A stretch of 64,000 bases of DNA, taken from NCBI GenBank assembly GCA_004124475.1, contig SCKK01000005.1, forward strand, positions 1 through 64,000. The letters are read 5' to 3'. The stretch is from Fidelibacterota bacterium. GTDB taxonomy: Bacteria; Fidelibacterota; Marinisomatia; Marinisomatales; SCKK01. Positions 28,401 through 36,425 of the stretch are shown here, piece after piece. Each line of letters opens with the position of its first letter. The stretch's first letter is position 1. A model generated the notes under the pieces. It had not been told where the DNA came from and did not search any database. It saw nothing but the letters and a program-made list of their open reading frames with translations. A program made the position numbers and the translations under genes.

Positions 28401-29177
28401 ATGAAAAAAAGTAAAAAAAGAAGTAACTGGTTAACCCAAATTAAGCGTGGGATTATTGGGCTGCTTAGTGTGGGGGGTCTTACGAGCCTAATCACCTTCG
28501 CATTGATTTGGGCAGATAAAACAGATCACTTTGAATTGTCGAGAATTATATTGACCGGACAATCATATTTGGATAGAAATGAAGTAATAAAATATGCCGA
28601 TTTACCCCGATACCCCATCCTAACCAAAATTGACTTAACGGCAATACAGACAAAACTTGAGAGTCATCCTTATATAAAAGCAGCAAGAGTCAGCCGTAAT
28701 TTTCCTCAGACACTACGAATCGATATCATCGAGCGAAACCCAATTTCCTATATCAATCATTCGCCCCTCTACCTAGTAGACATCGACGGCTACATCCTCC
28801 CTGCTAAAAATGGTACAATAGAATTTGATGTTCCCATGCTCACTGGATTTAATCCAGCCGATGAACTTTATCCCATCGGAGAAAAATGCTTATCCCAAAA
28901 AATAAACGAAGCGGTGGGTCTATTAAATCGTATAAAGACCCAGTTCCCATCATTCTATGAGGATATTTCTGAAGTAATTATCAATCCCAAGGATGAATAT
29001 GAACTGTATCTATCAAAAAAACCGACCAAAATCTACCTTGGATCAGAAGACATCTCTCGTCAATTGACTATACTACAGGAATTCGTCAAATCAATCCGGG
29101 GGGTTCGATCAATTTATGATTACCAGTATGTCGATCTTCGATACTGGAAACAAGTTGTGGTAAAAGAAAGGGTTTAA
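28401..29177 (+). CDS. ftsQ: Cell division protein FtsQ (POTRA domain)
   Basis: The 258-residue bitopic protein has a basic cytoplasmic start, a membrane helix at about 18-37 (IIGLLSVGGLTSLITFALIW), and a POTRA domain (FELSRIILTGQSYLDRNEVI through HPYIKAARVSRNFPQTLRIDIIERNP, read in parts). A beta domain with the YLVDIDGYILP signature follows. FtsQ links the early and late divisome. It lies between murB and ftsA; the frequent neighbour ddl (D-Ala-D-Ala ligase) is absent here. Confidence 0.93.
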   Translation: MKKSKKRSNWLTQIKRGIIGLLSVGGLTSLITFALIWADKTDHFELSRIILTGQSYLDRNEVIKYADLPRYPILTKIDLTAIQTKLESHPYIKAARVSRNFPQTLRIDIIERNPISYINHSPLYLVDIDGYILPAKNGTIEFDVPMLTGFNPADELYPIGEKCLSQKINEAVGLLNRIKTQFPSFYEDISEVIINPKDEYELYLSKKPTKIYLGSEDISRQLTILQEFVKSIRGVRSIYDYQYVDLRYWKQVVVKERV

Positions 29178-29186
29178 GAAGAAAAC

Positions 29187-30443
29187 ATGGGAAAGGAAAA
29201 AGGAATTGGTGTAGGGCTCGATATAGGTTCCACAAAAATCTGTTGTATTATTGCCGAGCACGATGACCGTGACCACGAAATGAAGCTCCTTGGATCTGGG
29301 CTTTCTCCATCCAGGGGAGTGAAAAAAGGAATTGTGGTAAACATTGAACAAACTATTGAGTCCATCGAGAAGGCTGTACAATCAGCGGAAAAAATGGCAA
29401 ACATAAAGGTGAATCACGCTTTTGTGGGGATTTCCGGAGAACACATTCGGGGAATAAATACACAAGGAGCGATTGCAGTATCTAAGAACGGCCATCATTT
29501 ATCTACAGTCCACGAAATTTCAAATGCGGATATAAACCGGGTACTGGAAATGGCAAAAGCAGTTTCTCTCCCCATGGACAGGGATATCCTACACATTTTA
29601 CCGCAGGAATACGTAGTGGACGATCAGGGAGGAATCAAAGACCCATCCGGTATGGTAGGAAGACGGCTTGAAGCAAAAGTACACCTCATCACCGGTACTT
29701 TATCGGCAGCCAAAAACATCAAGAAATGTGTTGAGGAAGCAGGATTGTCAGTGGATGCGATGATCTACCAACCCCTTGCTTCTTCTGCGGCCACCCTGGA
29801 ATATCACGAAAAAGAATTAGGTGTTGTTCTGGTAGACATCGGCGGTGGGACAACGGATGTGTCGGTCTTCTTTGATGGCGCAGTTCGTCACTCTGCTGTC
29901 ATCAGCCTTGGAGGGTGTAACATCACTAATGACATCGCTATGATGCTTCAGATTTCCATAGATGACGCCGAAGAAATAAAATTAAAGTATGGATCAGCCA
30001 AGGCTTCTATGGCATCCACCGACCTGGAGTTCGAACTTCCATACGGGGTTGGTGAGACAGCAAGACGGGTTTCCGAACACGAGGTTTCCCGCTATGTTGA
30101 GGCAAGGATGACAGAGATATTTCAGATGGTAAAGCGGGAAGCAAGTCGAGCCGATACTCAAAATCCCATGAACTTTGGCATTGTTCTAACGGGAGGTGGA
30201 GCTTTGTTAAGAAATATAGTGAGCCTTGCGGAAGAAATCTTAGGTGGTCCTGTGAAAATCGGAATTCCCAAAGGGGTAAGTTCCGTGGTAGATGTAACAT
30301 CAAGCCCAATCTATTCCACTGCCATCGGTTTGATTCAATATCGATCTTCCATTGTCAGGGAGATCAATCTGGGAGATGAGGTTGAGCCCGTCGTTTCCAC
30401 TGCCGTCAGACGAGTAAAAGATTGGTTCAGTGAGTTATTTTAA
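29187..30443 (+). CDS. ftsA: Cell division actin-like protein FtsA
   Basis: The 418-residue actin-fold ATPase has GVGLDIGSTKICCIIAE at the phosphate-1 site, the 1C domain with VGISGEHIRGINTQGAI, phosphate-2 LVDIGGGTTDVSVF and adenosine motif IVLTGGGALLRNI. The C-terminal end RRVKDWFSELF is the amphipathic helix that tethers Z-rings to the membrane. It follows ftsQ by 9 bp and precedes ftsZ by 229 bp. Confidence 0.98.
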   Translation: MGKEKGIGVGLDIGSTKICCIIAEHDDRDHEMKLLGSGLSPSRGVKKGIVVNIEQTIESIEKAVQSAEKMANIKVNHAFVGISGEHIRGINTQGAIAVSKNGHHLSTVHEISNADINRVLEMAKAVSLPMDRDILHILPQEYVVDDQGGIKDPSGMVGRRLEAKVHLITGTLSAAKNIKKCVEEAGLSVDAMIYQPLASSAATLEYHEKELGVVLVDIGGGTTDVSVFFDGAVRHSAVISLGGCNITNDIAMMLQISIDDAEEIKLKYGSAKASMASTDLEFELPYGVGETARRVSEHEVSRYVEARMTEIFQMVKREASRADTQNPMNFGIVLTGGGALLRNIVSLAEEILGGPVKIGIPKGVSSVVDVTSSPIYSTAIGLIQYRSSIVREINLGDEVEPVVSTAVRRVKDWFSELF

Positions 30444-30672
30444 AATTAAATTGCCACTATCGACAAAACTTTAAATCATAATTAAAGGGGAAAAATGGCC
30501 ATTAATCCAATAATAATAGAGTCATACAAAACTTTACTGAACTTAAAAAGTTTTGTAACGGTAAGGTTTAATTGCATTTGTGAGAAAAACATCATGAAAA
30601 TTGGCAAAGAATCAATTCAATGCCATCAAAATCAACCTGGCGGGAACTTAGAAAATATAAGGAGGGACGGCA
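30444..30672 (+). promoter_or_regulatory. ftsA-ftsZ leader with a perfect 10-bp hairpin
   Basis: The 229-bp gap holds ACAAAACTTT (30526-30535) and AAAGTTTTGT (30547-30556), a perfect 10-bp stem with an 11-nt loop. A related ACAAAACTTT without partner lies near 30463. A strong AGGAGG precedes ftsZ. A 64-codon frame (30495-30689) with a fair ribosome binding site overlaps the ftsZ start; I see no domain in it. The hairpin could act as an attenuator or mRNA stabiliser setting the FtsZ:FtsA ratio; this is inference. Confidence 0.45.
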
Positions 30673-31851
30673 ATGTTATTCGAGTTTAACAGCTTAGCAA
30701 ATCAGAAAGCAAAGATAAAAGTCATCGGAGTTGGAGGTGCTGGCGGTAATGCCATAAACCGTATGATCTCATCCGGACTGGAAGGTGTGGATTTCGTAGC
30801 CATAAATACCGATGCACAGGATTTGGACTGTAACAAGGCGGAGATAAAAATCCAGATCGGAAAAAATTTAACCAAAGGTCTCGGAGCCGGTGCAAAGGCT
30901 GATATCGGTAGGACTGCCATGGAATCCGAGAAGGACGCAGTGGCACAAATATTGGATGGAGCGGATATGGTTTTTGTCACGGCAGGGATGGGCGGTGGTA
31001 CTGGTACGGGTGCTGCTCCCATTATTTCTCAAATCGCCCGGGAATTGGATGCACTTACTGTTGGCATAGTAACAAAGCCGTTCAATTTTGAGGGACCGAA
31101 AAGGAGAAACAGGGCCATGGCGGGAATTGAGGAGATGCAGAAAAATTGCGATACTCTCATTGCTATTCCGAATCAGAAGCTCCTTACACTTGTAGATAAA
31201 TCCACTACCGTTATTGACGCATTCCGGATCGCCGATGCTATTCTACTCCAGGCGACTCGAGGCATCTCTGATTTAATCAGTGTACACGGGCTGATAAATC
31301 TCGATTTCGCTGATGTGGATACCGTTATGCGGAATATGGGCGATGCCATTATGGGCACCGGTGTTGCAACAGGTGAAGAGCGGGCAGTATTGGCAGCTCA
31401 ACAAGCTATCTCCAGTCCCTTATTAGAGGATGTGAACATCCACGGGGCTCAAGGTGTATTGGTAAATATCACTGGAGGCGAAAATCTCACACTGATGGAA
31501 GTGGATGAAGCAAGCTCAATCATTTTTGAAGAGGCAGGAGACGAAGCAAATATCATCTTTGGGGCTGTCATCGATCCCAATCTGGACGAAGAGATTCGTG
31601 TCACCGTCATCGCTACGGGATTTAACCAGCGTGCTTGGGTCGATGAACCGGTAAACCCCTTCACGGAAGAAAGAAAATCCCGGGTTAAGATAGAAGCCTA
31701 TAAAGTACACAATACATTGAACAGTCCCACTTACGCTATAAAAAAGGATGAGGATGAACGGGAATCATTAAGTCCAACTCCCAGTCCACTGATATTTGAC
31801 GATATGAATGATCCGGATATTCCGGCTTTTATTCGGCAGAGGAGTCAATGA
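30673..31851 (+). CDS. ftsZ: Cell division tubulin-like GTPase FtsZ
   Basis: The 392-residue protein is preceded by AGGAGGG. The GTP-binding domain has IKVIGVGGAGGNAINRM, the tubulin signature GGGTGTGAAP near residue 106 and NFEGPKRRNRAM. The catalytic T7 loop reads NLDFADVDTVM. After a flexible linker (about 320-375), the conserved C-terminal peptide DPDIPAFIRQRS binds FtsA and other partners. It is the last gene of the dcw cluster. Confidence 0.99.
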   Translation: MLFEFNSLANQKAKIKVIGVGGAGGNAINRMISSGLEGVDFVAINTDAQDLDCNKAEIKIQIGKNLTKGLGAGAKADIGRTAMESEKDAVAQILDGADMVFVTAGMGGGTGTGAAPIISQIARELDALTVGIVTKPFNFEGPKRRNRAMAGIEEMQKNCDTLIAIPNQKLLTLVDKSTTVIDAFRIADAILLQATRGISDLISVHGLINLDFADVDTVMRNMGDAIMGTGVATGEERAVLAAQQAISSPLLEDVNIHGAQGVLVNITGGENLTLMEVDEASSIIFEEAGDEANIIFGAVIDPNLDEEIRVTVIATGFNQRAWVDEPVNPFTEERKSRVKIEAYKVHNTLNSPTYAIKKDEDERESLSPTPSPLIFDDMNDPDIPAFIRQRSQ

Positions 31852-32210
31852 AACGGGAAACTTGAAACGTGATGCGTGATGCGTTAAACGCTTGTCCCAT
31901 AATTCCGAAACTTCGGGAGAGCGTGACGGTGTGAATAGTGTATAGTTATCCTTCAATCATCCCTGTGAAAACCAGCGAAGGAGATGTTTCACTGGGGTCA
32001 ATAGAAAATCACGCCAACTCTGGAGGAGACCCTTTGGTTCTGGCGGACAATTAGTAAAGTGAAAATAACCGCAGAATTCTATGGAGAAAATCCAAAGAGA
32101 AGTGAGATTGTACTTATAGGATTTTTTTAAGTATAGATGAGTCTACTCAAATCTATCTGTCAGCAGGGACGATGGACAGATTCGGATACGACTCATAGAT
32201 AAAAATGATA
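31852..32210. other. ftsZ-rpmB convergent spacer with short repeats and a nested hairpin
   Basis: This gap of about 360 bp has no gene. It contains a 7-mer tandem (CGTGATG repeated near 31868-31884) and a palindrome of the CCCGAANNTTCGGG family at 31905-31917. A nested inverted repeat spans 32137-32196 (ATGAGTC/GACTCAT outside, ATCTGTC/GACAGAT inside). The last lies just past the rpmB stop on the minus strand, so it may end rpmB transcripts. Confidence 0.5.
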
Positions 32211-32402
32211 TCAGGCGGCTTTTATGACTTTGCCTGACCGAATGCACGCCGTGCAGACCCGAATTCGCTTTACGGTGCCATTTATTTTTGCTTTTACCCG
32301 CTGGAGGTTAGGTAACCACCGACGCCGGGTTTTGTTATGAGCATGACTCACATTATTCCCTGATTTGGGTTTCTTTCCACATATTTCACATATACGTGCC
32401 AT
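32211..32402 (-). CDS. rpmB: 50S ribosomal protein L28
   Basis: The 63-residue protein reads [12 protein letters not shown] at the N terminus, then [18 protein letters not shown], and [14 protein letters not shown] at the C terminus. The two CxxC pairs make this the zinc-binding form of L28. It is a single gene here without its frequent partner rpmG. Convergent with ftsZ. Confidence 0.97.
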   Translation of the reverse strand: MARICEICGKKPKSGNNVSHAHNKTRRRWLPNLQRVKAKINGTVKRIRVCTACIRSGKVIKAA

Positions 32403-32684
32403 GTTTTACCTTATTAATAAATAATGTTAATTCAAATCAACAAATGCAGCGGCGAAGTTACTGTTTAAAAAGGAGAAGTCAAAAATATCTTTCTTATCGG
32501 TTCATTGAGTAAAATAATCATGGAATTGAGGTAAGAAGGCAGTTGCAGGAAGTAGCGGCAGAGGAATGGGGAGGGAAAGTGTAAAAGTGTTAGATTGTTC
32601 AAGTGTTAAAGTGCTCAAGTGTTAGAGTGTTCAAGTAGTTGGGATTTTTCGTAAATTGTTTAGTGAGTTGTCACAGAAATTAGG
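32403..32684. repeat. Spacer with 16-bp tandem repeat
   Basis: A tandem repeat of period 16 bp occupies 32584-32631 (three copies, consensus CAAGTGTTAGAGTGTT) with a partial fourth copy. It lies between rpmB and the 3' end of the integrase remnant. No gene is visible in the rest of the gap. Confidence 0.65.
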
Positions 32685-32734
32685 TTAATCGAGGGGGCTT
32701 TTGACGCCCATGGGGCCTTTATTCATCACGTGGG

Positions 32735-33066
32735 TATACCCCGTTAGAATCAACTACTCAGATATGATTTCAACCGATTCTTAAGATATCTTTTTCCCAT
32801 TCCGGATTTCAGATATTTCTCACGAGCTTTTGCATCATTCCGGTGCAAACAGGCCTCATAATAGATAAGCTCTAATGGTCGTCTATTTTTAGTTGATGGA
32901 TTAAGCCCCTGATTGTGTTCGAGTAGTCTTTTTTTCAAATCATTTGTATATCCTGTATACCAATTGCCGTCTTTTCGGCTTCTCAATAGATAGACATAAA
33001 ATAATTTCATTGATTAGTCCTTTCTTGATATACCATAAATGACTTTTGGGATTCTAACGGGGTATA
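32735..33066 (-). mobile_element. 324-bp single-gene element with terminal inverted repeats and TATA duplication
   Basis: The ends are CCCCGTTAGAATC (32739-32751) and GATTCTAACGGGG (33050-33062), perfect 13-bp inverted repeats. Each end is flanked by TATA (32735-32738 and 33063-33066). Deleting the element and one TATA rejoins intI codons as ATC TAT ACC CAC GTG (I-Y-T-H-V), the expected IntI sequence, so insertion into a TATA target is directly demonstrated. The only gene inside is a GIY-YIG endonuclease, whose stop codon lies in the left repeat. No transposase is present. I do not recognise a named element with these ends. Confidence 0.88.
32750..33010 (-). CDS. GIY-YIG nuclease domain protein (UPF0213/YhbQ-like)
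   Basis: The 86-residue protein is a single GIY-YIG domain. It shows the VYLL strand (6-9), [18 protein letters not shown] (18-35) with the expected arginine at 28, and an [18 protein letters not shown] helix that usually supplies the acidic metal ligand. The family is the small stand-alone YhbQ/UPF0213 type, often annotated 'GIY-YIG nuclease'. It fills nearly all of a 324-bp element bounded by inverted repeats, so it may itself promote the element's movement by cutting DNA; that is inference. The ATG is 39 bp inside the right repeat. Confidence 0.9.
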   Translation of the reverse strand: MKLFYVYLLRSRKDGNWYTGYTNDLKKRLLEHNQGLNPSTKNRRPLELIYYEACLHRNDAKAREKYLKSGMGKRYLKNRLKSYLSS

Positions 33067-33769
33067 GATCATCGTAGTTCGTAAGTCCTTATGACCAAGA
33101 AGATCCTGAACAGTTCGGATGTCATAACCATTCTCCAGCAAGTGTGTAGCAAAGGAGTGTCGAAGGGTATGGCAACTCCCCAGTTTGGTGACGTCTGCAT
33201 TAATTATGGCTCGTTTTACAGCTCGTTGCAGTACGCTTTCCGAAATATGATGTCTTCGTTCCATGTCTGATCTAGGATCAATGGACCGTTTTTTTGCAGG
33301 AAAGATATACTGCCAGATCCATTCCCTTTCGGCATTGGTGTATTTTCGAGCCAGTGCATAGGGCAGGTAGACACGACCAAAGCCTTCACTGAGGTCCTTG
33401 TTATGAATGGCCTTCACTCTTTGAAGGTGAGCTTGTAGAGGGTCAATCAAAGTATCGGGGAACATAGTTGCTCGATCCTTGTTGCCCTTACCATCTCGCA
33501 CAATAATTTGCCTGGAATGAAAATCCAGATCCTTAACCCGCAAACGAACGCATTCCATGAGCCGTAATCCAGAGCCATAAAGTAGACCTGCCATAAGGAA
33601 GGGAGTCCCTTCCAGGAACGATAGGATGAGCTTAGTCTCTTCCTTAGTGAAGACAACAGGGAGTTTTTCAGGTTTACTGGCTCGTTCTATATCAAGATAT
33701 CCCTCGATGGGTTTACGCAACACTTCACGATAGAGAAACAGGATAGCGCTGAGGGCTTGGTTTTGTGTT

Positions 33770-33797
33770 CCTGCCCGACTGATTTCGGTCAGGCGGG
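33770..33797. repeat. 28-nt hairpin inserted in intI
   Basis: On the plus strand it reads CCTGCCCGACTG, ATTT, CGGTCAGGCGGG: a 12-bp stem (one mismatch, a few G-T pairs) with a 4-nt loop. Removing exactly these 28 bases rejoins intI as GCT TCA ACA CAA (A-S-T-Q), matching the usual VAASTQNQAL of IntI proteins. It is therefore an inserted palindrome and not native sequence. No target duplication is seen. Confidence 0.85.
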
Positions 33798-33997
33798 GAA
33801 GCAGCTACCTGCTTATCTCTTGCCAAATGAGTCAGATATTGGGCAATAGCATCCCTTCCCAATTCGGAAGGATGTCTTTTATCGTGAAACAGTATGAAGC
33901 GTTTGATCCAATCGACATAGGCTTGTTCAGTACGGATACTGTAATGCTTGGTGCGAATTTTATCTCGAACCTGGTCGAGTAGCTTGGACGGGCTCAC

Positions 33998-34182
33998 TTT
34001 AAGTTCTTAATATTCCTCTTGCTTGTAACGTTCAGTATAGTTAAACTTTTATTACTTAGTTAATGAGGGTCCGAAATTACGGAATAATATAACGGGGCAA
34101 AAAGAGTATTTAGCCGTATAAAAACAACGTAGTGTGGAAAACAGACGTGATAAATCACGTCAAATAGGTAGTCTAGTTGAAG
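33998..34182 (+). other. Putative attI recombination region
   Basis: The stretch lies between the intI start and the first cassette, where attI is always found. It contains an inverted repeat GACGTGAT/ATCACGTC (34144-34161) and ends with G at 34182, followed by TTAGCC, fitting the G^TT crossover. A TATACT box on the minus strand near 34033-34038 could serve intI. No clear cassette promoter could be picked on the plus strand. Confidence 0.55.
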
Positions 34183-34215
34183 TTAGCCGTGTTATAAATA
34201 AATTGCGAGGTATTG

Positions 34216-35364
34216 ATGTATAAATATGATTTTGCTATATCCTTTGCTGGAGAAGAAAGAAAAATTGCTGAATCTTTAGCATTGAAACTTATAGAAAAAG
34301 GTATCAGAGTCTTTTACGATAATTTCGAATTACATAAACTTTGGGGAGAGGACCTTGCAGAAAAACTTTATAGAATCTATTCTGAAGAATCAAAGTACTG
34401 CATAATATTGGTTTCAGAAAAATACTTAGAAAAAATGTGGACAACACATGAAAGGAAAAGTGCACTTCAGAAACAAATAACCCAAAAGGGTAGATACATT
34501 TTGCCAATAAGGATAGATGAAGTTTCTCTACCTGGACTTCCTGATACAATAGGTTATATAAATTTTAAAGAGCATACTATTGTTCAGATTGTAGAACTTG
34601 CTCAACTTAAATTGGGATTGCCTGGCTCTGACACTAAAGAAATTGTTACTAATCCAAAAACTATTGAAAGAGAAGAAATAATAGAATTAACTGATCCAAG
34701 ATTAGATCGTCATCAATCCTTTTCAAACAGTTTATTTATAGATCAAGATACGAGACCATTTTATCAACTTCAAAGCTTATCGAAAACAGTTGTCTCTATC
34801 AATGATGATACATTTAAAGAAACATTCATAAATCCTGAGAGAAGATATTCTGAATCATTATTTTATTCGCAAAGCCCTATTACACATTTTGAAGGTTATA
34901 CTAAAAAATTAGTTTATCCCAATCCTGATAGACTTATTGATGCAGTAACTTGTTACTATGATGGACATGTTGTTACAGAGGGTTACTTTGAAGAAAATGT
35001 ATTGAATCCCAACTTTTTTATTTATGCAATTCAACGGCACTTACAATTATCAAAAGAAATTTTGGAACAGTATGTTAGTGAAATCAATTTTTTAATAAGA
35101 TTTAATAATCTAAATAATATAAAGTGGCAAATATATAGAGGTAATCATTTTAGTAAATCATTGGATTATTGTGGCTATCATAAAGAAATAATTATTCCAA
35201 TACAAATGAACGAAATACATGGTCGGGATAAATGGAACAAGAAAATGGCTGTTGCAGAGTTAGCCTTAATAAGGATAGCAAGAATCTTTGGTTTAGACCA
35301 CTTACCACAAAGTTATTGGGATAATGAAGAATTATTAGTTTATGCAAAAATCGGTGAAAGATAA
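34216..35364 (+). CDS. TIR-domain protein (integron cassette 1), probable defence effector
   Basis: ATG 34216 is chosen because GCGAGG precedes it; a TTG lies one codon earlier. The 382-residue protein starts with a TIR domain (about 1-135): YDFAISFAGEER, VFYDNFELHKLWGEDL, YCIILVSEKYL and WTTHERKSAL. The last supplies the expected catalytic glutamate (E79) of NAD-cleaving TIR enzymes. The C-terminal 230 residues match nothing I know; they include ITHFEGYTKKLVYPNPDRL and a helical end, and could sense a phage or cell signal. Bacterial TIR proteins commonly deplete NAD+ during infection. It sits alone in its cassette and is AT-rich relative to its neighbours, consistent with transfer. Confidence 0.85.
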   Translation: MYKYDFAISFAGEERKIAESLALKLIEKGIRVFYDNFELHKLWGEDLAEKLYRIYSEESKYCIILVSEKYLEKMWTTHERKSALQKQITQKGRYILPIRIDEVSLPGLPDTIGYINFKEHTIVQIVELAQLKLGLPGSDTKEIVTNPKTIEREEIIELTDPRLDRHQSFSNSLFIDQDTRPFYQLQSLSKTVVSINDDTFKETFINPERRYSESLFYSQSPITHFEGYTKKLVYPNPDRLIDAVTCYYDGHVVTEGYFEENVLNPNFFIYAIQRHLQLSKEILEQYVSEINFLIRFNNLNNIKWQIYRGNHFSKSLDYCGYHKEIIIPIQMNEIHGRDKWNKKMAVAELALIRIARIFGLDHLPQSYWDNEELLVYAKIGER

Positions 35365-35373
35365 TAATAAATC

Positions 35374-35506
35374 GGCTAACACCTAGTGAACCAGACGTGA
35401 AATACTTGTGGCGTGAATTCAGTGTTTGGAAGTTTTACGATCGCAAATTTGAAAAGGGAAAGTCCTGTGGTGAAAAGTTTCACACCGGTTACTTTTTCCG
35501 TTAGGC
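35374..35506 (+). other. attC1 recombination site of cassette 1
   Basis: It begins with GGCTAAC (R'' box) 9 bp after the TIR gene stop and ends with GTTAGGC (R' box, crossover after G35500). Arms pair imperfectly: GTGAACCAG near the left end with CCGGTTAC near the right end, leaving unpaired bases as usual in attC. Length is 133 bp, similar to the long Vibrio-type sites. An inner GTGAAA/TTTCAC hairpin lies at about 35471-35484. Confidence 0.75.
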
Positions 35507-35531
35507 AGCAAATTTTTATAGGGTGATAAAA

Positions 35532-36419
35532 ATGAGTATTAATTCTATAGCGTTGAAATCTATAATATTGAAAACAACAGCATTTGTTAGTATAGCTACC
35601 CAATTGGGAGGACAATCATATATGGAAAAATCACTATCTAATAATGTAATCCAGGTATCAGCTCCAATAACAACAGATACATCTGGTAAAATGGGGATTG
35701 TGGCTCAAAGCTCAGTATTAAGGGTAATATGTCAAAGCACAAAAATGGGAGGTACAGGATTTTTGCACAAAAGTGGTGTTGTTATTACCGCTGCACATGT
35801 AGTTTTAAATTGTGACAATAATGACCTCTTATTAGTAACATCATCTGGTGATCAGATAGGCGTTAATTCAGTGTCAAAGGATGAGAATAAAGATTTAGCC
35901 ATTTTATGGCCCGAAAAGCCATTACAGGGTCCAACATTACAAATTAGTAGTTCAAGTAGTATTGAGGTTGGGTCACAAATCACCACTTGGGGGTTTCCTT
36001 CTGGGTATAACAGCCTTTCACCATTATTAACAGTTGGATATCTTTCAGGAATAGACCAAATAAAAACACCTAGTGGTGTATTGATAAATCGCTGGGTTGT
36101 TAATGCCGCATTTAATAGCGGCAATTCTGGTGGCCCCGTACTAGATTTGGAGGATGGTTCGGTAATTGGTGTAGTATCAAGTAAGCTTGCTCCTATTCCG
36201 CCATATATTGAAAGTGCTTTAGAAGCATTGTCAAAGCAAACGTCTGGATTCGTATATACAAAAACTTTACCAGATGGCAGTACTGAGCAGATCTCTGAAG
36301 GAAAGATTATAGCTGAAGTATTGCTCTATTTAAGAAGCCAGACTCAATTGGTTTTAGGCCATGCGGTAACTTCAATAGATTTAATTTCATTTCTTAACGA
36401 CAATAAAATTGATCCATAA
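35532..36419 (+). CDS. Trypsin-like serine protease (integron cassette 2)
   Basis: ATG 35532 is preceded by AGGGTG; a GTG at 35523 is less likely. The 295-residue protein is a chymotrypsin-fold (S1/DegP-like) protease. The triad is intact: H89 in TAAHVV, D121 in NKDLAIL and S199 in SGNSGGPVL. The N terminus has a hydrophobic stretch (11-22) that is weak as a signal peptide. There is no PDZ domain, so it is not a normal DegP/HtrA. The C-terminal 80 residues are helical and of unknown role. In defence systems trypsin-like proteases act as effectors or activators; here that is only suggested by the cassette setting and the neighbouring TIR gene. Confidence 0.85.
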   Translation: MSINSIALKSIILKTTAFVSIATQLGGQSYMEKSLSNNVIQVSAPITTDTSGKMGIVAQSSVLRVICQSTKMGGTGFLHKSGVVITAAHVVLNCDNNDLLLVTSSGDQIGVNSVSKDENKDLAILWPEKPLQGPTLQISSSSSIEVGSQITTWGFPSGYNSLSPLLTVGYLSGIDQIKTPSGVLINRWVVNAAFNSGNSGGPVLDLEDGSVIGVVSSKLAPIPPYIESALEALSKQTSGFVYTKTLPDGSTEQISEGKIIAEVLLYLRSQTQLVLGHAVTSIDLISFLNDNKIDP

Positions 36420-36425
36420 TTTGCT

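Larger units (their letters stand above)
32685..33997 (-). pseudogene. intI: Integron integrase IntI, disrupted by two insertions
   Basis: The three pieces together are a tyrosine recombinase of the IntI type. The N-terminal SAM-like domain (33997 to 33798) ends QVAAS. The catalytic part has [43 protein letters not shown] and, importantly, the IntI-only insertion ([35 protein letters not shown]). A 28-nt hairpin at 33770-33797 breaks the frame after VAAS. A 324-bp element at 32739-33062 cuts it after MIYT. Its true end, HVMNKGPMGVKSPLD then TAA, lies beyond the element at 32685-32734. Arithmetic closes exactly: 1313 minus 28 minus 328 (element plus TATA duplication) is 957 bases, 318 residues plus stop, a normal IntI length. 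GTG start at 33997. Confidence 0.9.

Noticed and set aside
28220-28414. Small gene between murB and ftsQ (64 codons)
   Set aside because: It crosses a CCCGAAAGTTCGGG repeat, overlaps ftsQ and has no recognisable domain; an internal ATG does have AAGGA upstream, but this is not enough.
32735-33066. GIY-YIG segment as a third integron cassette (its end motif contains GTTAGAA)
   Set aside because: It lies inside intI, has perfect inverted repeats and a TATA duplication, and lacks an attC; it is a transposon-like insertion and not a cassette.
33007-33723. A separate complete 238-residue tyrosine recombinase gene
   Set aside because: Its last 17 residues come from the inserted GIY-YIG element and its start is an internal GTG; the true N-terminal and C-terminal parts lie on either side of the two insertions. 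It is part of the intI pseudogene.
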